The notes below the pieces were generated by a model. That model had not been told where the DNA came from, ran no database searches, and saw nothing but the letters and a program-made list of their open reading frames with translations. Below are positions 17,678 through 24,834 of a stretch of DNA of 64,000 nt, piece by piece (the stretch's first letter is position 1; each line of letters begins with the position of its first letter). A program made the translations under genes and the position numbers. The stretch comes from DATHKG01 sp035489435 (GTDB lineage: Bacteria > Bacteroidota > Bacteroidia > Chitinophagales > Chitinophagaceae): the NCBI GenBank assembly GCA_035489435.1, contig DATHKG010000018.1; one strand, 5' to 3'.

Positions 17678-18628
17678 GTGAGGTCCTCATCAACCAGGAT
17701 CAAAGTCGGGCGATATATAAAACCGATGCTTGCAAGCCTTACCAACCAGCCTTTCGATAACAAAGACTGGTTATTTGAGATCAAGTGGGATGGCTATCGG
17801 GCAATTGCGGAACTGCAAGGTAAAGATGTTAAACTGTATTCCAGGAACGGCATTTCATTCCTGCCTCTATATCCGGCAATAGCAATGGCCCTTGCTTCAT
17901 TGGAATTAAATGCAGTAGTTGATGGCGAGATAGTAGTGCTCGACAAAAAAGGTAAATCAGATTTTCAGAATCTCCAACAGTTTGGTTTATCCGGAGGATC
18001 ATCGCTTGTATACGTAGTATTTGACTGTCTTCGTTTAAATGGAAAAGATCTCACACACCAGGTATTAACCGAAAGAAAAAAACGATTGCAAAAATTATTA
18101 CCGGCTTCGGATCCGGTGATTCGTTATTCAGATCATGTAGTTGAAAGAGGTAAAGCTTTTTTTATTGCGGCATCCAAAAAGAACCTGGAAGGCATCATTG
18201 CGAAAAAATCGGATAGTTTATATACTTCAGGAAAGCGGTCAAAAGAGTGGCTCAAGATAAAACATCACAACACGGAAGAGGCAGTTATCGCCGGATACAC
18301 ATCACCACGGGGAAGCCGTGAACATTTTGGTGCATTGATCCTTGCCGTCAAAAAAAATAAAGGATGGAAATATATAGGTCATACAGGTACCGGCTTCACC
18401 CGCACAATTCTTGCTGACCTTTATGAGAAACTTCAGCCTTATGTTCGTTCATCAAGTCCTTTTGAAGAGAAAATTAAGGTCAACGGACAAGTTACCTGGG
18501 TTGAACCTGTGCTTGTTGCAAATTTGAAGTTTACTGAAAAAACAAAAGACGGTATGTTGAGGCACCCCGTGTTCCAGGGATTAAGGATAGACAAATCTGC
18601 AGCGGAAACCGGGCAGAAGGGACATTGA
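17678..18628 (+). CDS. ATP-dependent DNA ligase (LIG domain of LigD)
   Basis: 316 residues from a GTG codon. The adenylation domain has the nucleophile Lys36 in EIKWDGYR, then YSRNG, VDGEIVVLD, EGIIAKK and EWLKIKH (motifs I, III, IIIa, IV, V), followed by the OB-fold domain ending near HPVFQGLR. It seals nicks at repaired double-strand breaks. No ATG precedes the conserved start, and the frame stays open upstream to the slippery run in the PE gene, so translation may begin by frameshift instead of at GTG. The stop overlaps a TTG (TTGA) that could start the POL frame. Confidence 0.94.
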   Translation: MRSSSTRIKVGRYIKPMLASLTNQPFDNKDWLFEIKWDGYRAIAELQGKDVKLYSRNGISFLPLYPAIAMALASLELNAVVDGEIVVLDKKGKSDFQNLQQFGLSGGSSLVYVVFDCLRLNGKDLTHQVLTERKKRLQKLLPASDPVIRYSDHVVERGKAFFIAASKKNLEGIIAKKSDSLYTSGKRSKEWLKIKHHNTEEAVIAGYTSPRGSREHFGALILAVKKNKGWKYIGHTGTGFTRTILADLYEKLQPYVRSSSPFEEKIKVNGQVTWVEPVLVANLKFTEKTKDGMLRHPVFQGLRIDKSAAETGQKGH

Positions 18629-18657
18629 AGCAAAGCCTATGGTTTAAAATTTTTATT

Positions 18658-19572
18658 ATGGCAAAAGAAAACATCATTAAAATCGGTGGAAGGGAATTAA
18701 AAGTTACTAACCAGGATAAGATTTACTTTCCTGATGAAAATCTTACTAAAGGTCAGGTCCTTGAATACTATCAAAAAGTTTATAAGTACATCAGCCGTTA
18801 CTTAAAAGACAGGCCACAGTCTTTAAGACGCAATCCGAATGGCATCAGGGATGGTGGTTTTTTTCATAAAGATGCTGGTGATCTTGCTCCGTCCTGGATG
18901 AAAACCGTTAAGATAAATTCTGAGTCGGCAGGAAAAAAGATCGATTACCTGATTTGCAACGATAAAGCAAGTCTTGCATTCATGAACAACCTTGGTTGCA
19001 TTGAAATCAATCCCTGGAATTCTACTTTGGGCAGTATCAACAAACCGGATTACCTGATTATGGATATTGATCCCTCAGACAAAAATACATTTGAACAAGT
19101 GATCGATACAGCCATTGTAATTAAAGAACTGCTTGATAAAGCAGGTGCAAAATCTTATTGCAAAACATCCGGATCAACCGGCCTGCACATTTATATTCCA
19201 TTAAAAGCGCAGTACACATATTTGCAAATAAGAAAATTTGCGAAGGGCCTGGCAAGTTTAACGCAGCAACAATTACCATCAACTACAACCATCGAGCGTC
19301 CATTAAACAAAAGAAAAGGAAGGATCTATATCGATTACCTGCAGAACAGGCGGGGTCAAACACTGGCTTGTGCATATAGCCTGAGACCAAAGCCAGGAGC
19401 TACCATTTCAGCACCTTTGGACTGGAAGGAAGTGAAACATGGTTTATCCGTGCAGCAGTTCGATATGCTCAATATATTTAAAAGACTTGAGAAGAAAGGT
19501 GACCTGTTCGCCGGCGTACTCACTGGCAAAACTGATCTCAATAAATGCGCTAAAAACCTTGGACTTTATTAG
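18658..19572 (+). CDS. LigD polymerase (POL) domain protein
   Basis: 304 residues of the archaeo-eukaryotic primase-type NHEJ polymerase. The catalytic pair Asp136/Asp138 is in MDIDPS, the KTSGSTGLHIYIP segment carries the conserved SxGLH motif, and RIYIDYLQN holds the third acidic residue. It fills gaps and adds nucleotides or ribonucleotides at broken ends. ATG 18658 is preferred; TTG 18625 would overlap the LIG stop by four bases and add 11 residues. POL is in the -1 frame relative to LIG. The order PE-LIG-POL equals that of the single-chain LigD of Pseudomonas. The last four bases overlap the convergent next gene. Confidence 0.94.
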   Translation: MAKENIIKIGGRELKVTNQDKIYFPDENLTKGQVLEYYQKVYKYISRYLKDRPQSLRRNPNGIRDGGFFHKDAGDLAPSWMKTVKINSESAGKKIDYLICNDKASLAFMNNLGCIEINPWNSTLGSINKPDYLIMDIDPSDKNTFEQVIDTAIVIKELLDKAGAKSYCKTSGSTGLHIYIPLKAQYTYLQIRKFAKGLASLTQQQLPSTTTIERPLNKRKGRIYIDYLQNRRGQTLACAYSLRPKPGATISAPLDWKEVKHGLSVQQFDMLNIFKRLEKKGDLFAGVLTGKTDLNKCAKNLGLY

Positions 19573-19820
19573 GCTGTCAATCGAAGTATCGACCTGGCTT
19601 TTTCAAGGCCGGCAGGAGTTATACTTATTGCAACAGAGCCCAGCTGCCTGATAATGATCAGTTGTTCCATAGCCAGTAACTCAAGGTGAGTTTTAATGTC
19701 ATCCCAGCCAAACATCTGTCTTACTATTATCTCCCTTGTATTACACAAATAAGTGTGAGGCTGAGAGTCCTCTTTCACTATATTATAAATTGTTTGAAGC
19801 GTGTAGTATTGTTGTTCCAT
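19569..19820 (-). CDS. Small winged-helix-like hypothetical protein
   Basis: 83 residues, soluble. The middle (IIVRQMFGWDDIKTHLELLA) and following MEQLIIIRQLGSVAISITPAGLEKAR look like a recognition helix and a beta-wing ending in the ITPAG.EKA pattern seen in winged-helix regulators. No exact family is recognised. It faces the NHEJ operon tail-to-tail and has its own divergent promoter region with the phosphodiesterase gene. Confidence 0.65.
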   Translation of the reverse strand: MEQQYYTLQTIYNIVKEDSQPHTYLCNTREIIVRQMFGWDDIKTHLELLAMEQLIIIRQLGSVAISITPAGLEKARSILRLTA

Positions 19821-19860
19821 AAAGTGATGTACCTAAATATACGTAGGAAAAATACGATAG

Positions 19861-19885
19861 TTATCATAAGTTATGCACATGATAA
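19861..19885. promoter_or_regulatory. Inverted repeat in divergent spacer
   Basis: TTATCAT and ATGATAA are perfect 7-bp arms around 11 bases, 41 bp upstream of the small winged-helix-like gene and 133 bp upstream of the phosphodiesterase gene. It is a candidate self-regulatory operator. Confidence 0.4.
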
Positions 19886-19975
19886 TGACCATTTGGTACT
19901 GCAAAGGCTGATTCTCCTACTTGTCTTGTTAACGGAAATTTTATCGTTGTTAAGTTATTATGTAACCCTTTACAC

Positions 19976-19983
19976 TAATTTTG
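19976..19983 (+). promoter_or_regulatory. Bacteroidota -7 box TAATTTTG
   Basis: An exact TAnnTTTG element 36 bp before the phosphodiesterase start; the nearest TTG upstream is slightly far for a -33 box. Confidence 0.5.
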
Positions 19984-20018
19984 ATTAAGCTCATGCCCTG
20001 ATCTGAACCAGCTTACGA

Positions 20019-21335
20019 ATGACTTACTTCTGTCCTGAAATATTTAACAGCTTTGTCTCAATCTACAATAGTTATTTCCCGCCTGTAATCAGGTTACTTA
20101 CTATTTTATTATTTGCCGCCTGCCTGCGCTTAGCTGCGCAGGATACGACCCAAAAAATTATTCCAGACCGGGTGAATGCCCCCGCCCAGTCAAATAAACC
20201 TTATGTAATCCTGATCTCGGTTGATGGTTTCCGTTATGACTATGCCCGCAAACACAATGCGGTCAATTTAATCCGGCTTGGTAATGACGGAATAACCGGT
20301 GAAGGCATAAGGCCGGGGTTTCCTTCACTCACTTTCCCCAACCACTATAGTATAGTGACTGGTCTTTATCCAGCTCATCATGGACTGGTTGATAACAGTT
20401 TTTATAATCGCAGTAAAAAGACAATCTATACCAAATCATCAAGGTCCATTGTGCAGGACAGCAGCTGGTATAATGGGCGTCCGCTGTGGGTGCTGGCTGA
20501 ACAGCATAAAATGTTGACGGCAACCTTTTACTGGATCGGGTCGGAGGCGGCCATTATGGGCACCAGGCCCACTTATAGCTATAATTACAGCACCGGTATT
20601 CCGTCCGACGAGCGGATAACCATAGTTCAAAACTGGTTGGCTTTGCCGGAAGTCCGGAGACCACATCTGATCTGCCTGTATTTTTATGAGGTCGATAATG
20701 CCGGGCATCTTTATGGGCCCGAATCAGCTGAATTGGCGGAAGCCGTCAGAAAAATGGATACGATAATCGGCAAGCTGGTTAATGCCGTGGATAAAGCCGG
20801 CTTACCTGTAAACTTCATATTACTTTCTGATCACGGGATGGAAACGGTAAACGACAGAAATCCAATCAGGCTGCCTCCTGAAATTGACAAGGCAAAATTT
20901 GTAGTACCGCCTGGTGATGCCTTACTTCATTTGTACGCAGCCAATAAGGCTTCGATTGCTCCGACTTATAAAGCTTTGAGAAATAATGCCAATGGGTTCC
21001 GGGTTTATCTTCATAATGAGCTTCCGAGGCGCTGGCACTATGGGTCCAATGATGACAGGTACAAAAGGGTGGGAGATATCATACTTATTCCACAACCCGG
21101 GCTTGTGTTTAATATTACCAATACGGGTGTAGATAAAGGAAAACATGGCTTTGATCCGGCCAGGCGGGAAATGATGGCCGCTTTCTTCGCCTGGGGACCG
21201 GCTTTTAAATCCGGTGTCCAGATAAAGGCTTTTGATAATGTCCACGTCTACCCCCTGGTGGCAAAAATCCTCGGACTTCCTTATAAAGACAAAATAGACG
21301 GCAAAATTTCCGTTTTACAGGGGATTCTCAAATAA
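20019..21335 (+). CDS. Ectonucleotide pyrophosphatase/phosphodiesterase (ENPP type, alkaline phosphatase superfamily)
   Basis: 438 residues. A hydrophobic signal (IRLLTILLFAACLRLAAQD) ends near residue 42; the first 22 residues may not be translated. The metal/nucleophile set is complete: ISVDGF with Asp69, SLTFPNHYS with nucleophile Thr105, YEVDNAGH, LLSDHGM and GKHGFDP. Members hydrolyse nucleotide or lipid phosphodiesters in the periplasm or at the surface. It is monocistronic as far as can be seen, with a TAnnTTTG box upstream. Substrate unknown. Confidence 0.94.
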   Translation: MTYFCPEIFNSFVSIYNSYFPPVIRLLTILLFAACLRLAAQDTTQKIIPDRVNAPAQSNKPYVILISVDGFRYDYARKHNAVNLIRLGNDGITGEGIRPGFPSLTFPNHYSIVTGLYPAHHGLVDNSFYNRSKKTIYTKSSRSIVQDSSWYNGRPLWVLAEQHKMLTATFYWIGSEAAIMGTRPTYSYNYSTGIPSDERITIVQNWLALPEVRRPHLICLYFYEVDNAGHLYGPESAELAEAVRKMDTIIGKLVNAVDKAGLPVNFILLSDHGMETVNDRNPIRLPPEIDKAKFVVPPGDALLHLYAANKASIAPTYKALRNNANGFRVYLHNELPRRWHYGSNDDRYKRVGDIILIPQPGLVFNITNTGVDKGKHGFDPARREMMAAFFAWGPAFKSGVQIKAFDNVHVYPLVAKILGLPYKDKIDGKISVLQGILK

Positions 21336-21512
21336 ATCTGACATTTTAAGTGTAGTTACCTCAAGTTTTTTGGCAAATGATCCTTAGAGGGTATTGCTTT
21401 TCTGGGGTTTTAACCATATTTTTAGTAAAAGGGTCAGGTTCCAGGGCAATTTAGCTCTTCCATTTCCGTTGAATTATCATTTCCGCAAAACCACAGAAAG
21501 TCTTAAGAGAAA

Positions 21513-22265
21513 ATGAGATTCAACCTTAATAACGGATTTATTGTGTCGTTGCTGACCGGGATGCTCCTGTTTTCCGGAAAAGCGGTGATTGCAGGTGATA
21601 AGGATTCCGCAGATAATATTCATTTGAAAAAAATGAAGCACGCAGGGGTGGATCCTGCACCTAAAGCTTTGATAGCCATTATGGCTATCTATGACAGTCT
21701 TCACCTGGATGATCTCGGTCTCAATCCCAAAGTCTTCCAGATGGCCCTGAAAGGGATGGAAAAACTCAGAAAAATGGGTAAGCTGACCAACGACCGCATT
21801 CTTTCCATCGTTGATTTTAGTCAACCCAGTGTTCAGAAACGATTATATGTAATTGATATCGAAAATTGTGTGCTGCTTTATAACACTTTGGTGGCTCATG
21901 GTATGAAGTCTGGAAAAGAGAAAGCGCTTTCTTTTTCCAATAAACCATCATCGAATAAAAGCAGCCTTGGTTTTTATGTAACCAACCGTACTTATAACGG
22001 AAGTAATGGTTATTCACTACGACTGCAGGGTTGTGAAAAAGGGTTTAATGACAATGCGGCAAAAAGGGCCATCGTTATACATGGCGCTGATTACGTGAAT
22101 GAAGAATATATTAGCTCCCAGGGTTATATTGGCCGCAGCCAGGGTTGCCCTGCACTGCCACCTTTGCTCAGCAAACCGCTGATAGATGATATCAAAGATG
22201 GCACCTGCCTTTTCATCTATCATCCGAATCCCCTCTATCTTTCAAAATCGAAGCTTGTGAAATAA
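21513..22265 (+). CDS. Murein L,D-transpeptidase catalytic domain family protein (YkuD_2-like)
   Basis: 250 residues with a signal peptide (residues 1-27, GKAVIAGDK). The C-terminal half has VIDIENC, SSLGFYVT, AIVIHGADY and the nucleophile region GRSQGCPALP, matching the cysteine peptidase-like L,D-transpeptidase family that is widespread in Bacteroidota. The single Cys in SQGCPAL is the presumed nucleophile and HGADY supplies the histidine. It probably remodels peptidoglycan cross-links in the periplasm. No neighbour is clearly coupled to it. Confidence 0.88.
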   Translation: MRFNLNNGFIVSLLTGMLLFSGKAVIAGDKDSADNIHLKKMKHAGVDPAPKALIAIMAIYDSLHLDDLGLNPKVFQMALKGMEKLRKMGKLTNDRILSIVDFSQPSVQKRLYVIDIENCVLLYNTLVAHGMKSGKEKALSFSNKPSSNKSSLGFYVTNRTYNGSNGYSLRLQGCEKGFNDNAAKRAIVIHGADYVNEEYISSQGYIGRSQGCPALPPLLSKPLIDDIKDGTCLFIYHPNPLYLSKSKLVK

Positions 22266-22313
22266 GCTACACAGGGAAATCTCTGAATATCAATCTTTCA
22301 TGTAATTATCGAT

Positions 22314-22321
22314 TATCTTTG
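22314..22321 (+). promoter_or_regulatory. Bacteroidota -7 box TATCTTTG
   Basis: An exact TAnnTTTG element 17 bp upstream of the oxidoreductase ATG, so the leader would be very short. Confidence 0.45.
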
Positions 22322-22338
22322 GTGATCAATTATCCATT

Positions 22339-23316
22339 ATGTTAAAGGTTGGAGTATTTGGCGTTGGTCACCTTGGAAAGTTTCACCTGAACAACTGGAA
22401 GGAAATTAACCAGGTAGAACTTGTTGGATTTTATGATCCCAATGACAGTGCTGCACAGGAAGTTTCTGAAAAATACCAGATCCCGAGGTTCCTGGAACCG
22501 GAACGCCTGATGGATGTGGTTGATGCAGTCGACATCGTTGCCCCGACAAATTTTCATTTCGGTTTATGTAAACTCGCCATAAGGAAAGGCAAGCATGTTT
22601 TTGTAGAGAAGCCATTGGCCAATACCATGGACGAAGCAAGGGAACTTGTAAAACTCGTTAAAGAATCAAATATCAAATTCCAGGTTGGTCATGTTGAACG
22701 TTTCAACCCTGCTTTCCTTGCTGTTCAGGACCTTGAACTGAATCCGATGTTCATAGAAGTACATCGCCTGGCACAGTTCAATCCCCGGGGTACCGAGGTC
22801 AGTGTTATCCTGGATCTGATGATCCATGATATCGACATAATTCTCAAGCTCGTCAAAAGCGAGGTTAAACATATTTCCGCCAGCGGTGTAGCCGTGATGA
22901 CTGATACGCCTGATATTGCCAATGTTAGAGTAGAGTTTAACAATGGCTGCGTCGCCAATCTTACTTCGAGCAGGATTTCCATGAAAAAGATGCGAAAGGT
23001 GAGGGTTTTTCAGAAAGACGCTTATATCGGGATCGATTTCCTGAATAAGAAAACAGAAGTAATCAAATTGAAAACTCCCCAGGACCTGGATGCTTTTTCA
23101 TTTGAGCTGGATTTGCCAAATGGTGGAAAAAAATCAATAGCCATCCTGAACCCCCAGGTGCCCGAGGTGAATGCTATAAAACTTGAACTTGAGAAATTCC
23201 GGGATGCTATCCTCCATAATACACCAACTATAGTGTCAGAGGTTGATGGTTACCGGGCGATGGATGTTGCTCATCAAATCCTGGAGAAAATCAAAAACAA
23301 TACAATCGCGTCCTGA
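22339..23316 (+). CDS. Gfo/Idh/MocA family oxidoreductase, sugar-nucleotide type
   Basis: A 325-residue cytoplasmic NAD-dependent oxidoreductase: VGVFGVGHLGKFH at the N-terminus, VAPTNFHF, VEKPLANT (EKP at 90-92), QVGHVERFNPA and LMIHDIDIIL. The GHVERFNPA and HDIDI segments are characteristic of the branch that includes UDP-GlcNAc 3-dehydrogenase (GnnA) and related sugar-nucleotide oxidoreductases. A polyprenyl sugar-phosphate transferase starts 6 bp after its stop, so a role in surface polysaccharide or lipid A sugar synthesis is plausible. The specific substrate is not proven. Confidence 0.9.
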   Translation: MLKVGVFGVGHLGKFHLNNWKEINQVELVGFYDPNDSAAQEVSEKYQIPRFLEPERLMDVVDAVDIVAPTNFHFGLCKLAIRKGKHVFVEKPLANTMDEARELVKLVKESNIKFQVGHVERFNPAFLAVQDLELNPMFIEVHRLAQFNPRGTEVSVILDLMIHDIDIILKLVKSEVKHISASGVAVMTDTPDIANVRVEFNNGCVANLTSSRISMKKMRKVRVFQKDAYIGIDFLNKKTEVIKLKTPQDLDAFSFELDLPNGGKKSIAILNPQVPEVNAIKLELEKFRDAILHNTPTIVSEVDGYRAMDVAHQILEKIKNNTIAS

Positions 23317-23322
23317 AATTCG

Positions 23323-24738
23323 ATGCCATTATCCAGAAAGCTACATAGCAGTTGGTATGTTCTGAGCGATTTTCTCGCAGCGATACTCGCCTGGATTGTT
23401 TTGTACTTCGTGAGACGATATCTGCTCAGGGAAATTATTCTACATGAGGGAGTCCCGTTTCTGAACCAGCGCTTCTGGCTTGGCATTTCCCTGATACCAT
23501 TGGCATGGATCATTTTTTATTCAATACTCGGTTCCTATAAATCACTTTATCATAAATCAACGCTGAATGAACTGACTATCACCTTAATAAGCGGACTAAT
23601 CGGATGTACCATCATTTTCTTCCTGATAGTTATCAATGATCCTCAAAAAGAATATACATATTATTATAAGTCACTTTTTTTCTATGCCCTGGCACATATA
23701 GTTTTTACCTGGATTGGAAGGAGCCTGATTTTGTCGGCGATCCATCGCCAGATCAGGAGCGGGGCTGTAAGCTTCAATACTTTGCTTGTAGGGTCCAACA
23801 ACATGGCCATGCGTATTTACAAGGAAACAAGAAAGGGATTGTTGCGCAATGGATATCACTACAGGGGATTTATCAGGGGAGGCGTTGATGTAAATGGTAT
23901 TTGCGAGCTGTTGCCTGAATTTGGCGAAATAGACGAAATGGGGACCGCGATAGACAGGCACAGTATTCAGCTTGTCGTCATCGCATTGGAAAAATCTGAG
24001 AAGGTTGAAGTCGAAAAGATTATCGAAGCATTGAGTGAAAAAGATGTCGAGATCCGCATCGTACCTGATATACTGGATATTTTATCGGGATCTGTGAAAA
24101 CAAACTCACTATTTGGACCTGTCCTCACTGGAATCAAAACCGGTCTGATGCCAGAATGGCAACAAAATATCAAGCGGGTATTAGATGTCGGGCTCTCTAT
24201 GATTTCATTGATTTTGCTTTCACCTTTCCTTGTGTACGCAGCTCTCAGGACCAGGTTATCATCTCCCGGTCCTATAATCTATTCGCAGGAAAGGATTGGA
24301 TATAAGGGAAAGAAATTTTCAATATTTAAGTTCCGGTCGATGTACGCCGATGCAGAAAAGGATGGACCCAGGCTTTCTTCCGAAAAAGATCCGAGAATAA
24401 CGGCCTGGGGCAAAACGATGCGTAAATGGCGGATTGATGAAATTCCACAGCTATGGAATGTGTTGAAAGGGGACATGAGCCTGGTTGGTCCGCGGCCGGA
24501 AAGAAGCTTTTATGTTGCAGAACTAACAAAAAAATCACCGTATTTCAGGTACCTGTTAAAGGTAAAGCCAGGGCTCACTTCCTGGGGTATGGTCCAGTTT
24601 GGCTATGCCGGTACGATTGAAGAGATGATTGAAAGAATGAAATATGATCTGATTTACATCGAAAACATTTCACTGGCCCTGGATCTGAAGATCATGTTAC
24701 ATACAATCAGGATTATTTTAAAAGGCAAAGGCAGATAA
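23323..24738 (+). CDS. Polyprenyl-phosphate sugar-1-phosphate transferase (WcaJ/WbaP-like)
   Basis: 471 residues. Five hydrophobic segments occupy the first half, with a CoA-binding-like middle domain (VSFNTLLVGSNNMAMRIYKE). The C-terminal bacterial sugar transferase domain starts near IKRVLDVGLSMISL and contains SPGPIIYSQERIG, FKFRSMY, WRIDEIPQLWNVLKGDMSLV and GPRPER, the catalytic and membrane-hairpin signatures. It attaches the first sugar phosphate to undecaprenyl phosphate for exopolysaccharide or O-unit assembly. The stop codon lies inside a 20-bp tandem duplication. Confidence 0.95.
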   Translation: MPLSRKLHSSWYVLSDFLAAILAWIVLYFVRRYLLREIILHEGVPFLNQRFWLGISLIPLAWIIFYSILGSYKSLYHKSTLNELTITLISGLIGCTIIFFLIVINDPQKEYTYYYKSLFFYALAHIVFTWIGRSLILSAIHRQIRSGAVSFNTLLVGSNNMAMRIYKETRKGLLRNGYHYRGFIRGGVDVNGICELLPEFGEIDEMGTAIDRHSIQLVVIALEKSEKVEVEKIIEALSEKDVEIRIVPDILDILSGSVKTNSLFGPVLTGIKTGLMPEWQQNIKRVLDVGLSMISLILLSPFLVYAALRTRLSSPGPIIYSQERIGYKGKKFSIFKFRSMYADAEKDGPRLSSEKDPRITAWGKTMRKWRIDEIPQLWNVLKGDMSLVGPRPERSFYVAELTKKSPYFRYLLKVKPGLTSWGMVQFGYAGTIEEMIERMKYDLIYIENISLALDLKIMLHTIRIILKGKGR

Positions 24739-24774
24739 GAACAGACTATAAACAATAAGAACGGACTGTAAACA
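24735..24774. repeat. 20-bp tandem duplication across a stop codon
   Basis: Units 24735-24754 and 24755-24774 match at 18 of 20 (ATAAGAAC then GACT then TAAACA). The first contains the TAA stop of the sugar transferase; 20 is not a multiple of three. Confidence 0.9.
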
Positions 24775-24834
24775 AGCAGGGTTCCAATAAAGATCACCTC
24801 CCTGCGTTTGATAAGAATTAAAGCTTATGATGGC

